From the NCBI GenBank assembly GCA_028293765.1, contig JAQGOG010000056.1, forward strand, positions 1 to 64,000: DNA of 64,000 nucleotides. The letters are read 5' to 3'. Positions 48,402 through 60,247 of the stretch are shown piece by piece. This DNA is from Gammaproteobacteria bacterium (GTDB lineage: Bacteria; Pseudomonadota; Gammaproteobacteria; Steroidobacterales; Steroidobacteraceae). Under the pieces are notes generated by a model that worked only from the letters and a program-made list of their open reading frames with translations, was not told where the DNA came from and searched no databases. Made by a program: the position numbers and the translations under genes. Every line of letters starts with the position of its first letter. Positions within the stretch are counted from its first letter, which is position 1.

Positions 48402-49562
48402 TCAGTGGAACCAGAGCGAGACGTCGTCGACCATGCGCGTCCACAAGCCCCCTTCCGCGACCGTCGCTAATGGCACAAGAGGTGCGCGTGCGATGACTTC
48501 GCCGGTGCCGTCCGTCACGATGAGCTCACCAACAGGCTTGCCAGCAAGAAGCGGCGCTATCAACGGCTCCTGGGTGAGCTTGGCGGTTGTCGTCAGGCTC
48601 GCGGCCTGGCCGCGACCCACGGTGACGATGATGTCGTTCGGAATTCCCAATGCCGCAAACTCCGTCGCCGACTTGTACACGCGGGGTTTCAACACCGCCT
48701 CGCGGGCCTGCTTCAGCTTGGTGGTCTCGTAGAAGGTGTAACCGTAGTTCAACAGCGCCGAACTTGCGTCTTCACGCGCTTTGACACTCGGTGCGCCCAT
48801 GACGACGGACACCAGCCGCATGTTGTCGCGCTTTGCGGAGGTGACGAGGCAGAAGCCAGCGCTGTCGGTGTGCCCGGTCTTCAGTCCGTCGACGGTCGGG
48901 TCGCGCCCGAGCAATCCGTTGCGGTTCTGCTGCTTGATGTTGTTCCAGAGGAACTCGTGCAGGCTGAACAGCGGGTAGTACTCGGGAAAATCCCGAATGA
49001 GCGCGTTCGCCAGCGTCATCATGTCGCGCGCGGTCGTGTAATGATTCGGCGAGGGCAGGCCGTTGCTGTCCTCGAAGTTGCTGCCCCTCATGCCGAGGCG
49101 CTTGGCGTAGGCGTTCATCATCTGCGCGAACGCCGGCTCGGTACCGCCCACGCGCTCGGCGAGCGCGATCGTCGCATCATTCCCCGATTGAACGATCATG
49201 CCCTTGAGCAGAATGTCGACCGGGATCTGGGTGCCCACCTGCACAAAAGTGCGCGACCCTTCGGCGCGCCACGCATGCTCGCTGATCGTGACCAGATCGG
49301 TGAGCTTCAGACGCCCTTCCTTCAGCGCCGTGAAGATTACGTAGGAGGCCATAAGCTTTGTGAGGCTCGCCGGCTCCATGCGATCGTCGGCATGGTCCTG
49401 CGCAAGAATGCGGCCGCTGAAGTGGTCCGAAAGTATGTACGCGCGTGCGGCGACATCCGGTGGCTTCGGAATGGGCGCTGCCGCGCGAGCCGGGCCAGCG
49501 AGGAGTGTGGATAGTGCGAGCAGGGAAGACAGTGCGAGCAGAGCGGTGGACGAGCGAAACAT
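48402..49562 (-). CDS. dacA: D-alanyl-D-alanine carboxypeptidase (PBP5/6 type)
   Basis: RMEPASLTKLMASYVIF (SxxK), IVQSGNDATIALAERVGG (SGN), DGLKTGHTDSAGFC (KTG). Confidence 0.94.
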   Translation of the reverse strand: MFRSSTALLALSSLLALSTLLAGPARAAAPIPKPPDVAARAYILSDHFSGRILAQDHADDRMEPASLTKLMASYVIFTALKEGRLKLTDLVTISEHAWRAEGSRTFVQVGTQIPVDILLKGMIVQSGNDATIALAERVGGTEPAFAQMMNAYAKRLGMRGSNFEDSNGLPSPNHYTTARDMMTLANALIRDFPEYYPLFSLHEFLWNNIKQQNRNGLLGRDPTVDGLKTGHTDSAGFCLVTSAKRDNMRLVSVVMGAPSVKAREDASSALLNYGYTFYETTKLKQAREAVLKPRVYKSATEFAALGIPNDIIVTVGRGQAASLTTTAKLTQEPLIAPLLAGKPVGELIVTDGTGEVIARAPLVPLATVAEGGLWTRMVDDVSLWFH

Positions 49563-49676
49563 CCGTAGAAATCCCCCGAATTCGCCGTCAGGCGAGCATG
49601 GTGAGCGTCAGGAAGGCGGCGATTCTATCGAATTCCCCGGCAGCTTGGCCTACTAATGGATCCTGGGTGTGGCGCA

Positions 49677-51590
49677 TCAGAGAGGCCGAGGACCGTCGGG
49701 GCCCGCATGCCCGTCCCTGCCCGCGAGTGTGGCGATCACGGCTACCAACTCCGCCGGATCGACGGGTTTGCTGATGTGGACCTGGTAACCGGACAGGAGG
49801 GCGCGCTTGCGATCCTCATCCCGTGCGAGCGCGGTGAGTGCGATTGCAGGAAGGTGTCCCGCGCTGCCTGGGATGGCTCGCATCTGGGTGATCAAGTCGT
49901 AGCCGTCGTGTTCCGGCATACCGATGTCGCTCACTACCACGCTTACTCCGCTGTCTTCTTTCACTACCGCAAGCGCCTCGGCTGTCGAGCCCACAGTCAC
50001 CACTTCCGCGCCGCACTCCTCGAGCACCCGTCGCGCAAGCGTCCGCGCATCCGCCTCGTCGTCGACCACCAGTATTCGTAAACCGGTCAGCCGTGAGGTT
50101 TCTTCCGCCTCTTGCCGGTTTAAGGGCTCTGCTGGGGCGGCTGCAGCACTGCGGGGTCGACTTAGCGCTAGGGGTAGGCGCACCGTGAACGTCGTACCTT
50201 GACCTTCACCTGAGCTTTTCACATCCACCGTACCACCGTGCATCTCCACCAGGCTCTTGACGATGGAGAGTCCGAGGCCGAGACCGCCGTGGCGGCGCGT
50301 GGTGGACGCATCTGCCTGTCGGAATCGGTCGAAGACGTAAGGCAGGAATTTCGGGTCGATCCCCTGGCCGGTGTCGCTGACATTGATTTCGACGCTGGGC
50401 GTGTCCTCGCTCGGGGACTCGCGCACGAGAACGGTGATCGTCCCTTCACGGGGAGTGAACTTGATCGCGTTGGTCAGCAGGTTCCAGATGACCTGCTGCA
50501 ACCTTCCCGAGTCGCCGTTGACAGGCCGGGTGGGGCTGATAGTAGTTTGCAGCCGCACGCTCTTGGCGTCGGCGGAGGGCCTCACTGCGGCGACCGCCGC
50601 CTCGATCACGAGCGACAGGTCCGTCCTCTGTAGTTCCATCGCCAGCTTGCCCGACAGAATGCGGCTCATGTCGAGCAGATCCTCCACCATGCGGGCCTGC
50701 AGCTTCGCGTTGCGCTCGATGACTTCAACGCCCTGGCCCACGGTTTCAGGGCGACGATCCCTGCGCAGGATACTCGCCCAACCCACGATGGCATTCAGCG
50801 GTGTACGCAGCTCGTGGCTCATGGTTGCAACGAACTCATCCTTGAGTCTCGTAGCGCGCTCCGCTTCGGAGCGCGCCGCCCGCTCACTAGTTAGTAACGC
50901 CTCGCGTAGCTCTTCCGCGCGCTGACGCTCGGCGACTTCCTTTTCGAGCAGCCGGCGGCGCTCGTCGAAGCGGCGGCTGATGATAGCGGCGGCGCCAACG
51001 AACAGCAGGCTCAACAGGATGGTCGCCACGAGCACCGCCTCGCTCGCGAGCCGTGCGTGATATTCCCGACGCTGCTGCAAATCCAGCAGTCTGCGCTGAT
51101 CGGCCTCGAGCTGCTGGGTGTTGCGGCGGAAGTCGTCCATGATCTGCCTGCCTTCACCTCCGGCGAGCTGTGCGAGTGCTCCATGCCGCTGACCCCGTTG
51201 CCAGGAGTGAATGCTCTGTTGCATCTCGTCGAGCTTTGCTCCCGCAAGCTGCGCCAGATGCGTGATGGCGTCTCCGGTCGGACGCTCGTTGGTGCTCAGA
51301 CGGCGCAGCTCGGTGAGAGCCAGCCGGATTTGCGCGATAGCGCCGTCATACTGGTCGAGGTATGACGCGTCCTGGGTGAGGAGGTAGCCGCGCTGGTTGG
51401 TTTCCGTATCGGTGAGCGCGGTGTTGAGGTCATGAAGGGTCTGCAGTACATCGTACGAGCGTTGCACTCGCGCGGTGGAGCTTGCGAGCACACTCGTCTC
51501 CGTGTAGCTCACGAACCCGATGGCCAGAATCGCAACCAGGGCGCAAGTGAAAGCGAATAGCCACAGCAAACGTCGGGGCGGATGCAGCAT
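49677..51590 (-). CDS. Hybrid histidine kinase / receiver with CHASE3-like sensor
   Basis: CHASE3-like [29 protein letters not shown]-box [16 protein letters not shown]; receiver [25 protein letters not shown]...[15 protein letters not shown]. Confidence 0.9.
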   Translation of the reverse strand: MLHPPRRLLWLFAFTCALVAILAIGFVSYTETSVLASSTARVQRSYDVLQTLHDLNTALTDTETNQRGYLLTQDASYLDQYDGAIAQIRLALTELRRLSTNERPTGDAITHLAQLAGAKLDEMQQSIHSWQRGQRHGALAQLAGGEGRQIMDDFRRNTQQLEADQRRLLDLQQRREYHARLASEAVLVATILLSLLFVGAAAIISRRFDERRRLLEKEVAERQRAEELREALLTSERAARSEAERATRLKDEFVATMSHELRTPLNAIVGWASILRRDRRPETVGQGVEVIERNAKLQARMVEDLLDMSRILSGKLAMELQRTDLSLVIEAAVAAVRPSADAKSVRLQTTISPTRPVNGDSGRLQQVIWNLLTNAIKFTPREGTITVLVRESPSEDTPSVEINVSDTGQGIDPKFLPYVFDRFRQADASTTRRHGGLGLGLSIVKSLVEMHGGTVDVKSSGEGQGTTFTVRLPLALSRPRSAAAAPAEPLNRQEAEETSRLTGLRILVVDDEADARTLARRVLEECGAEVVTVGSTAEALAVVKEDSGVSVVVSDIGMPEHDGYDLITQMRAIPGSAGHLPAIALTALARDEDRKRALLSGYQVHISKPVDPAELVAVIATLAGRDGHAGPDGPRPL

Positions 51591-51615
51591 GTGGCGCACT
51601 CTGCTGCCCACCTCG

Positions 51616-52440
51616 TCAGTCCATCGCGAGCCGCGCGCCGGCATAACCCAGCGTCGCGAGCCTGGCCGCGAGTCTATCGAAGTCGGCTACGTTGCTGATC
51701 GGTCCGACCCGCACGCGATACAGCGGGGTTTTGTCCTCCGGCGGCGCAGCGATGAAGGCGGCAGTCAGGCCCGCCTTACGCAAGCGGGTGATCATCCGCT
51801 GCGCGTTGGCTTGATCCGCGAACGCTCCGGCCTGTACGTAGAGAGCCGGAGGCGGAGTTTCCGAGATACGGGTGAGGTTATCCGGCTGTCCGGGTACGAG
51901 CGCCCGCACTTCAACCAATGTGGTGCCGTCGCGGAGCATGTCGAGTTTTGCAGCCGCGGTGTACGAGAGGTCGATCAGCCGGTTCGCTACGAATGGGCCC
52001 CGGTCGTTGATCCGCACCGTGATGCTCCGGCCGTTGCGCAGATTCGTGACTCGCGCGTAGGTCGGCAGGGGGAGTGTCTTGTGAGCCGCCGTCATGCCGT
52101 ACATGTCGTAACGCTCGCCGCTAGACGTGCTTACTCCGTGGAATGTCGGACCGTACCAGGATGCAACTCCACGCTCAACGTAACCATCAGCCGCGCCAAG
52201 CACGAAGTAGCGTCTTCCCAACACGTCGTAAAACGGCGGATTGCCATGTGCGCTGCGCGGCTCGGGGCGCGGAACGGCGTCGGGAAGCGCTTCGATGTTG
52301 AGGGGCGGCGGCGGTAATTCAACCGCAGCCGGAACAGGCGAAGTTGGCGAGCGTCCCAACGTGGAACATCCAACCAGCCCGCAGAGAAAGCTCGCAAGGA
52401 GGCTCGCGCGGCAGAGATCGGATACGCGCACAGCCTTCAC
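51616..52440 (-). CDS. rlpA: Septal ring lytic transglycosylase RlpA
   Basis: Lipoprotein signal; GVASWYGPTFHGVSTSSGERYDMYGMTAAHKTLPLPTYARVTNL; C-terminal SPOR-like region. Confidence 0.94.
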   Translation of the reverse strand: MKAVRVSDLCRASLLASFLCGLVGCSTLGRSPTSPVPAAVELPPPPLNIEALPDAVPRPEPRSAHGNPPFYDVLGRRYFVLGAADGYVERGVASWYGPTFHGVSTSSGERYDMYGMTAAHKTLPLPTYARVTNLRNGRSITVRINDRGPFVANRLIDLSYTAAAKLDMLRDGTTLVEVRALVPGQPDNLTRISETPPPALYVQAGAFADQANAQRMITRLRKAGLTAAFIAAPPEDKTPLYRVRVGPISNVADFDRLAARLATLGYAGARLAMD

Positions 52441-53447
52441 GGCTGCGCACCGTGGACGCGTTGAGCAATGGCCGTTGCGAGGTCGTGTACCGACATTGCG
52501 TAGCGGGCGCTGCCGTTATAACGGGTGATGACGTAGAAGTTCCTGAAACCCACGCGGTAGGCCGGGCCGTCCTGCTGCTCGGCGTAGATGAGAACGGCCG
52601 GCGTGTCGCCAGGCACGGTCGTATCGATTCTTACGCCATGGGCGTTCAGGCTGTCGACGGTCTCGTTGAGATCGAGTTTGCGCGCCTCGATCTGAAATGT
52701 CGGATCGGGGTCGAGCTGGACTTCGGCGATGACCGGCCCGCCGGCTTCCCAGCCGTGCTCTTGCAGATAGTTTGCGACGCTGGCGATGATGTCGTCCCAA
52801 TCACCCCACAAGTCACGCTTCTTGTCGGTGTTGTCGTCGATCGCATAACGCCGGTACGTGGAAGGCATGAACTGCGGGGCGCCCATCGCGCCCGCGTAGG
52901 AACCGGTGGTGGTGAGCGGATTGAGCTTGTCTTCGTTAGCGAGGAGCATGAATTGCTCCAGTTCGCCGCGGAAGTACTCGCCGCGTGGCGGGTAATCGAA
53001 GGCCAGTGTCGCCAGCGCATCGAGTACCCGGTAACGGCCCGTCATGCGCCCGTACCGTGTTTCAACGCCGATGATCGCGATCAGATATTCAGGTGGGATG
53101 CCACGCGCGGCGGAAATGCGCTCGAGCGACTCGCGGTGCTCGGCCCAGAATTGCGCGCCCTGCGAGATCCGTTCCTCGGTGAGGAAGCGATCGTGGTATT
53201 CCCACCAGGGGGTGACTTTCTCGGCCGGCCGGGTGATGAGCTCGATGATCTTCGGCTGCGGCTGGGCCTTCGCGAGCAGTCGGAGCACGGCTTTGCGCTT
53301 GAGGGGGTCGCGGCCCACCACGTCATTCACGAAGCTCACGATTTCGGGACGCCTGAGGTCGAAGCCGCCGTGGGTCGGCGCGCGCGCCGGTTGCGCCGTG
53401 ACGGGCGCGAGGACGGCGGCGAGAAGGATGGCGGCACGGCGGGTCAA
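52437..53447 (-). CDS. mltB: Lytic murein transglycosylase B
   Basis: PPEYLIAIIGVETRYGRMTG; YAGAMGAPQFMPSTYRRYAID. Signal peptide fits TTG 53447 (MTRRAAILLAAVLAPVTAQPARA) better than 53513. Confidence 0.92.
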   Translation of the reverse strand: MTRRAAILLAAVLAPVTAQPARAPTHGGFDLRRPEIVSFVNDVVGRDPLKRKAVLRLLAKAQPQPKIIELITRPAEKVTPWWEYHDRFLTEERISQGAQFWAEHRESLERISAARGIPPEYLIAIIGVETRYGRMTGRYRVLDALATLAFDYPPRGEYFRGELEQFMLLANEDKLNPLTTTGSYAGAMGAPQFMPSTYRRYAIDDNTDKKRDLWGDWDDIIASVANYLQEHGWEAGGPVIAEVQLDPDPTFQIEARKLDLNETVDSLNAHGVRIDTTVPGDTPAVLIYAEQQDGPAYRVGFRNFYVITRYNGSARYAMSVHDLATAIAQRVHGAQP

Positions 53448-53465
53448 GTTTTCAAATCGCCTTCT

Positions 53466-53531
53466 CGGCGCGCTACGCGCCGCTAAAATGGACAGGGCCG
53501 CTTCGACCCCCAAGGAAAGTCCGGCGCAGCC
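53466..53531 (+). repeat. Intergenic structured repeat, copy A
   Basis: CGGCGCGCTACGCGCCGCTAAAATGGACAGGGCCGCTTCGACCCCCAAGGAAAGTCCGGCGCAGCC; alignable with 60184-60246. Confidence 0.6.
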
Positions 53532-53535
53532 GCAA

Positions 53536-54675
53536 CTAAGAGCTAACCAGCTTCCGATGGGAATACAGCGCCATCAGGATACCGAAGCCGGCCAGCAGGG
53601 TCACCACCGAGGTTCCGCCGTAGCTGACGAGGGGAAGCGGTACGCCGACGACAGGGAGGAGACCCGTAACCATCCCCGCGTTGATGAATACGTAGACGAA
53701 GAAGGTGAGCGCGAGGCTTCCGGCGAGCAGGCGCGCAAACGTATCCTGCGTCTGCATGGCGAGAAAAATCGAGCGGCCAACGACGAACATATAGAGCAGC
53801 AGCAGGAGCCCCAGCCCGAGCAGGCCGAACTCTTCGCCGATCACGGCGAAGATGAAATCGGTGGAGCGCTCGGGGAGAAACTCGAGTTGCGCCTGGCTGC
53901 CGTTCATCCAGCCTTTGCCGAACACGCCGCCCGAGCCGATCGCGATCTGCGATTGGATGATGTGATAGCCGGCGCCGAGAGGGTCGGTCTGCGGGTCGAG
54001 AAACGTGAGCACCCGCTTGCGCTGGTAGTCGTGCATGAAGCTCCAGCCGAACCAGGCGCCGATCCCGGCAAGCGCTGCGAAGATCGCCATGATGCGCACC
54101 TGCAGGCCGGCCATGACGATGACGAGAGCGCCCGCGATCGCAATCAACGCCGCCGTACCCAGGTCCGGTTGCACCGCTACGAGGCCCACAGGGACGAGAA
54201 TGAGCGCCCCGAGGAGTGTCAGCGAGACGAAACTCGGAGGCAAGGCGCGCTCGTGCAGATACCACGCGCACATCATGGGGACCGCCAGCTTCATGAGCTC
54301 CGATGGTTGGAACCGCACGATCCCGAGATTCAGCCAGCGCTGCGCGCCCATGCCGATGTGGCCAACCGCCGCGACGATGAATAAGAGGATGATGCCGATG
54401 GCGTACAGCCATGGCGTCGTGCGCCGCAGGAAATTAGGGTTCACGCGGGCCAGCACGAGCATCGCGATCGTTCCGAGGCCTAGGCGGACAACGGTACGCA
54501 CAATGGTGTCGACGTTCTGTCCCGAGGCGCTGTACAACACGATGAGGCCGTAGACAGCGATGAGGGCCAGACCGACTACGAGCGGTCCGTCGACGTTGAG
54601 TTCAAACAACACGCGTGCCGCGCCGGTCAGCGTGCGGCGCGTGCGGGAACCTGTGCTGATTTCTTCGTAGATCAT
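53536..54675 (-). CDS. rodA: Rod shape-determining protein RodA
   Basis: Multi-TM SEDS protein; GAQRWLNLGIVRFQPSELMKLAVPM; LPERSTDFIFAVIGEEFG; MTGLLPVVGVPLPLVSYGGTS. ATGA overlap with mrdA. Confidence 0.95.
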   Translation of the reverse strand: MIYEEISTGSRTRRTLTGAARVLFELNVDGPLVVGLALIAVYGLIVLYSASGQNVDTIVRTVVRLGLGTIAMLVLARVNPNFLRRTTPWLYAIGIILLFIVAAVGHIGMGAQRWLNLGIVRFQPSELMKLAVPMMCAWYLHERALPPSFVSLTLLGALILVPVGLVAVQPDLGTAALIAIAGALVIVMAGLQVRIMAIFAALAGIGAWFGWSFMHDYQRKRVLTFLDPQTDPLGAGYHIIQSQIAIGSGGVFGKGWMNGSQAQLEFLPERSTDFIFAVIGEEFGLLGLGLLLLLYMFVVGRSIFLAMQTQDTFARLLAGSLALTFFVYVFINAGMVTGLLPVVGVPLPLVSYGGTSVVTLLAGFGILMALYSHRKLVSS

Positions 54676-56801
54676 GCGGCTTGTTTCTGACGCGCGGAGG
54701 TGGAGCGCACCTGCGGGACCGGCGGGACCGCTGTGCTGGCCGGCTTCTCGGCAGGCGGCACTGCCGGGGGTTGGGCCGTCGAGTCTGGCGCTGAAGGTTG
54801 GGTCGTCGTACCTGGCGCCGGAACCTGGGTGGTCGCTTCCGGCGCCAGCGGCTGGGCGATCTTCTCCGGTGCCCTGGGCGCGGGCTGATCGTGGAAAGTC
54901 TGCGTGGCCGCCTCGGCAGGCTTGAGCTTTCCGTCCGGTCCTAACAGGTAGGCATCCAGAACTTTGCGCGCAATGGGCGCGGCCGCGCTCGCACCGGCGC
55001 CGCCATTCTCCTGGATCACCGCGACCGCGATGCGGGGCGCATCGGCCGGAGCAAAGGCAATGAACCACGAATGGTCGCGCAGGCGCTCATCGAGTTTCTT
55101 TGCGTTGTAGCGGTCGTTTTGCGCGACCGTGAAGACCTGCGCGGTTCCGGTCTTGCCGGCAAAGGGATACGGTGCTTTTGCGCCGATCGCAGCCGCGGTG
55201 CCGTGCGTCGTTACACCGATCATTCCGTGGACCACGCGTGCCCAGTCCTCAGGGGTCACACCCGTGACGTCTCCCCCGGACACCGGCGGAAGGCGGTGGA
55301 TTTCCCCCGTCTGCGGGTCGCGGAGCCCTGCAATGAGGCGCGGCTTCCAGACCTTCCCGCGTGTGGCCATGATTCCCGCGTAGTGCGCAAGCTGCAGCGG
55401 CGTGACGTTGAGGTAGCCCTGTCCGATGCCGAAGTTCACTGTCTCGCCGGGGAACCACATCTGGTCCGCCGCGCGCGTGAAGGCTTTCGCTTTCCATGCG
55501 CGCGAGGGGAGCAGGCCGGGCCTCTCGCCGCTGATGTCTATGCCAGTGGGTTTGCCGAAACCGAACGGCGCCATGAACGTTGAGATCCGGTCCACGCCGA
55601 TCGTGTTCGCGAGTCCGTAAAAGTAGACGTCGCATGAGCGCACGATGGCGTCGTCGAGGTCGACGTACCCGTGATGCTCATTATGGTATTCGCGGAACAT
55701 GTGAGCGCTGCCGGGAAGGTGAAACGAGCCTGCACAGTATTTGCGCTGTTCTGGATCCACCATGTGATAGGTGAGCGCTGCAAGCGCGATGACCGGCTTC
55801 ACCGTCGAGCCCGGCGGGTACGTTCCGCGCATGGCACGGTTCAAGAGGGGTTTATCGACATCGTCCCTCAGCACACTGTATTCGGCAGCCGTGATTCCGC
55901 GGCCGAACATGTTCGGATCGAATCCCGGCAGGCTCACGAGTGCAATCACGTCGCCGGTGTTCGGATCGAGTGCGACGACCGCGCCACGATGTCCGGCCAG
56001 CGCTGTTTCGGCTACGCGTTGTACTTTCAGATCGATAGAGAGGAGCACGTCGTCACCGGACGCCGGCGCCTTCGTGCGCAGATTGGGGATAAAGGCGCCC
56101 TGGCGCTCTACTGAACGGCCCTGCGCATTGACGAGGAGTTCTCGAAAGCCGTTCGTACCGTGCAATTGCGGTTCATAGGCACTTTCCACGCCGAGCTTGC
56201 CGATGAGCGTCGTGCCGGCGTACGCCGCGCGATCGATGCGCTCGAGGTCCGTCTCGCTGATCGCGCCGACGTAGCCCAGCGCATGCACGGCTAGCCCCGC
56301 GCTCGGGTAAAAACGTGTCTGCCGCGTCTTGATGTCGAGACCGGGGAACTCGAAGCGCCGGACGGCGAAGCGGGCAACGTCCTCGTCGGACATGCGCAGG
56401 CGTATCGGAACGCTATCGAAAGTTCGCCGCGACTTGATAGTCCGCATCAGCTCATCGACATCCTCCGCTCGAATGAGTTCGAGCGCGACGAGCGCCTTGA
56501 GCGTGCCGCGCAGGTCAGGCACCTCCTCGGGGACGAGTTCGAGCTGGTAGGCGGGCTGATTGCCGGCGATGACTTCGCTGTTGCGATCGAGGATCAGGCC
56601 GCGCGCGGCGGGGATCGGCTCAGTGCGGACGCGGTTTCCCTGCGAAAGGTCCGCGTAGTACTCGTGGTGCACGACCTGCAGAAGGAAGAGACGCCCGAGA
56701 AGCGTGAAGGTGAGCAGCACCATGAGCGTGCCGGCAACCAGTGCGCGCATCTCGAAGAGACGCTGCTCGCCCCAGTGATCCTTGATGCGGCCGGCTGGCA
56801 T
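54672..56801 (-). CDS. mrdA: Penicillin-binding protein 2
   Basis: GTYPPGSTVKPVIALAAL (SxxK), VRSCDVYFYGLANTIG (SCD), FAGKTGTAQVF (KTG); Pro/Ala-rich C-terminal tail. Confidence 0.95.
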   Translation of the reverse strand: MPAGRIKDHWGEQRLFEMRALVAGTLMVLLTFTLLGRLFLLQVVHHEYYADLSQGNRVRTEPIPAARGLILDRNSEVIAGNQPAYQLELVPEEVPDLRGTLKALVALELIRAEDVDELMRTIKSRRTFDSVPIRLRMSDEDVARFAVRRFEFPGLDIKTRQTRFYPSAGLAVHALGYVGAISETDLERIDRAAYAGTTLIGKLGVESAYEPQLHGTNGFRELLVNAQGRSVERQGAFIPNLRTKAPASGDDVLLSIDLKVQRVAETALAGHRGAVVALDPNTGDVIALVSLPGFDPNMFGRGITAAEYSVLRDDVDKPLLNRAMRGTYPPGSTVKPVIALAALTYHMVDPEQRKYCAGSFHLPGSAHMFREYHNEHHGYVDLDDAIVRSCDVYFYGLANTIGVDRISTFMAPFGFGKPTGIDISGERPGLLPSRAWKAKAFTRAADQMWFPGETVNFGIGQGYLNVTPLQLAHYAGIMATRGKVWKPRLIAGLRDPQTGEIHRLPPVSGGDVTGVTPEDWARVVHGMIGVTTHGTAAAIGAKAPYPFAGKTGTAQVFTVAQNDRYNAKKLDERLRDHSWFIAFAPADAPRIAVAVIQENGGAGASAAAPIARKVLDAYLLGPDGKLKPAEAATQTFHDQPAPRAPEKIAQPLAPEATTQVPAPGTTTQPSAPDSTAQPPAVPPAEKPASTAVPPVPQVRSTSARQKQAA

Positions 56802-56835
56802 GCTCAGGTCCCGCGGCCGGAAGCCGTTGCCGCAT

Positions 56836-57312
56836 TCATGAGCGCCGGCCGTTGCGGTGGCCGAGGATCGCCGCCGCGAGCGGCCAGATCAGTGCGCCGG
56901 TGATCGTATGGATCCAGCGAAGCGGACTCGTGAGCGGATGGCCGGTCCAGCCGTCGATCGCAAATACGACGACCTCGTACACGATGAGTACAGCGAAGAC
57001 GATGAGCGCCTGCTGAAACGCGGGCTTCGACCGGATCTTCTGATGTTCGCGGGACGTGACGTACGTGACGAGCGAAAGTGCCATGGCGTGCTGGCCGAGC
57101 ACCGGCCCTTGGAACACATCCAATAGCAGCCCCGAGAACCACCCCAGCCCGATGCCACCGGCCCGCGGCGCGGCGATCGACCAATACAGGACCGTCAGCA
57201 CCAGGAACGCCGGTCGCACCACGTCGAGCCACCGCGGCAGCGGCAGCACCGTCAGGATGAGTGCAATCAAGGCGCTGAAAAGCATTCGGCCGCGCGGCTC
57301 GGACGAACTCAT
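56836..57312 (-). CDS. mreD: Rod shape-determining protein MreD
   Basis: Small multi-TM protein between mreC and mrdA; GGIGLGWFSGLLLDVFQGPVLGQHAM. Confidence 0.92.
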   Translation of the reverse strand: MSSSEPRGRMLFSALIALILTVLPLPRWLDVVRPAFLVLTVLYWSIAAPRAGGIGLGWFSGLLLDVFQGPVLGQHAMALSLVTYVTSREHQKIRSKPAFQQALIVFAVLIVYEVVVFAIDGWTGHPLTSPLRWIHTITGALIWPLAAAILGHRNGRRS

Positions 57313-58553
57313 GGGTTCCTCGGTGTCGCGTCGGGCGGTGGTGGCGTGGGGCTGGTCGGCCTCTTGGGCGCAGCAGCAGGGGCGGCGTCACCGGCAGCGG
57401 GTTCCTTCGAGTTGGTCGGTGGGGGCGCCGACGACCGTTCCGAGCTCTTGGGGAGCGGAGGCGGGACAGTAGGCGCGGGCGTCCCTTTCTTCGACGGCGC
57501 CGGGGTCGTTGAGTTCGGTGTATCAGGTGATGCCGGCCGGCCGGGGTTCAAAGAGGGTGTCGGCGCGGGCGAGGCAGACGTTGGCGCGGGAGCCGTAGTA
57601 GCTTCCGGGGCGGTGGGTTTCGGCCGCGGGGGTGGCGCCGGTTGTGGCTGCAGGGCCGCATTCCCCGCTTTCAGGTCACCGGTCGTGGCGGAGGCGGGCG
57701 CCGCCGGGTGTTCCGGTCGGAACCAGACGAGTACGACCTCGGTATCAGTATCGATTCTCGCGAAGGGAATCGCGCGCACCTGCGCGAGCGGCTGCACCGC
57801 GTCGCGGTGAACCTCGGTGACACGCGCCACAGGGTAGCCGGCGGGAAATACTCCACCAAGGCCGGAGGTTACGAGCAGGTCACCGGTCTTGATATCGGCG
57901 TTCCCCGGTAGGTATGGAAGCGCTAGGGACGTCGTATCGCCCGCGCCCACCGCAATGGTGCGCAGTCCGGTTCGCTCGATCTCCACGGGGACGGCGTGCT
58001 CGGGGTCGGTGATCAGAATGACCTCGGCACTCCACGGGCCGACGTGCGTCGTCTGGCCTATGAGCCCCTTGTCATCCAGCACGGCCTGCGCCTTGAAGAC
58101 TCCATTGGTCGCCCCGCGATTGATGAGCACCCGTTGGCGCAGGCTGTTGAGCTGGATGTTCACGATTTCCGCAGCCAGGTAGCGCTCCGCGACCGGTGGC
58201 AGGGCGTCGCGTAAGCCGCGCAGCTCGCCGTTTTCGCGGGCGAGTGCCTCGTAGCGCATCGAGCGCAGCTCGAGATCGCGCTGCTGCCCTTGCAGGCGCT
58301 GATTCTCAGCGCGCAGCGCGTCGCGCGTCTCGAAGCTTTCGTGCAGCCAATGCCAGGCGGTCGAGGGGGAGCCCACGGCAAGCTGGATGGGGTAGGCCGC
58401 CGCCTGCAGGACGAAGCGCGCCTGCTCGAGCCAGCCGTGGCGCTGGTCCATGAACATGACCACGATGGAAAGGATCGCGTACAGGGTGAAGCGAAAGCCC
58501 GGTGAGGGTCCCCGGACCTGAGCTCTACTGCCCCCTGTGCCGAAGGCGGCCAT
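57309..58553 (-). CDS. mreC: Rod shape-determining protein MreC with long Pro-rich tail
   Basis: DALRAENQRLQGQQRDLELRSMRYEALARENGELRGL; NGVFKAQAVLDDKGLIGQTTHVGPWSAEVILITDPEHAVPVEIERTG; about 130 aa P/A/T/S-rich C-terminus. Confidence 0.94.
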   Translation of the reverse strand: MAAFGTGGSRAQVRGPSPGFRFTLYAILSIVVMFMDQRHGWLEQARFVLQAAAYPIQLAVGSPSTAWHWLHESFETRDALRAENQRLQGQQRDLELRSMRYEALARENGELRGLRDALPPVAERYLAAEIVNIQLNSLRQRVLINRGATNGVFKAQAVLDDKGLIGQTTHVGPWSAEVILITDPEHAVPVEIERTGLRTIAVGAGDTTSLALPYLPGNADIKTGDLLVTSGLGGVFPAGYPVARVTEVHRDAVQPLAQVRAIPFARIDTDTEVVLVWFRPEHPAAPASATTGDLKAGNAALQPQPAPPPRPKPTAPEATTAPAPTSASPAPTPSLNPGRPASPDTPNSTTPAPSKKGTPAPTVPPPLPKSSERSSAPPPTNSKEPAAGDAAPAAAPKRPTSPTPPPPDATPRNP

Positions 58554-58633
58554 GTTCCTCTAGTGGCTGAAGCGGCCTGCGGCCGCCTCAGCAGGCCGAC
58601 CGATCAGCGTGTTCAGCCCCGCGGGCTTGGACG

Positions 58634-58658
58634 CGCCCCGCAAAAGGGGCGGCTTTTT
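58634..58658 (+). terminator. T-tailed hairpin in mreC-mreB gap, + orientation
   Basis: CGCCCC-gcaaaa-GGGGCG-gc-TTTTT. Confidence 0.55.
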
Positions 58659-58695
58659 CCGGGGACGCCACAGCCCGCAAACAGCGTGCCGGTTC

Positions 58696-60246
<1,551 letters not shown>

Positions 60247-60247
60247 C

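Noticed and set aside
53488-53535. RNase P-like string (GGACAGGGCCGCTTCGACCCCCAAGGAAAGTCCGGCGC)
   Set aside because: Only ~50 nt before the rodA stop, with no room for the rest of rnpB and no 3' conserved region. Better explained by the two-copy repeat also seen at 60184.
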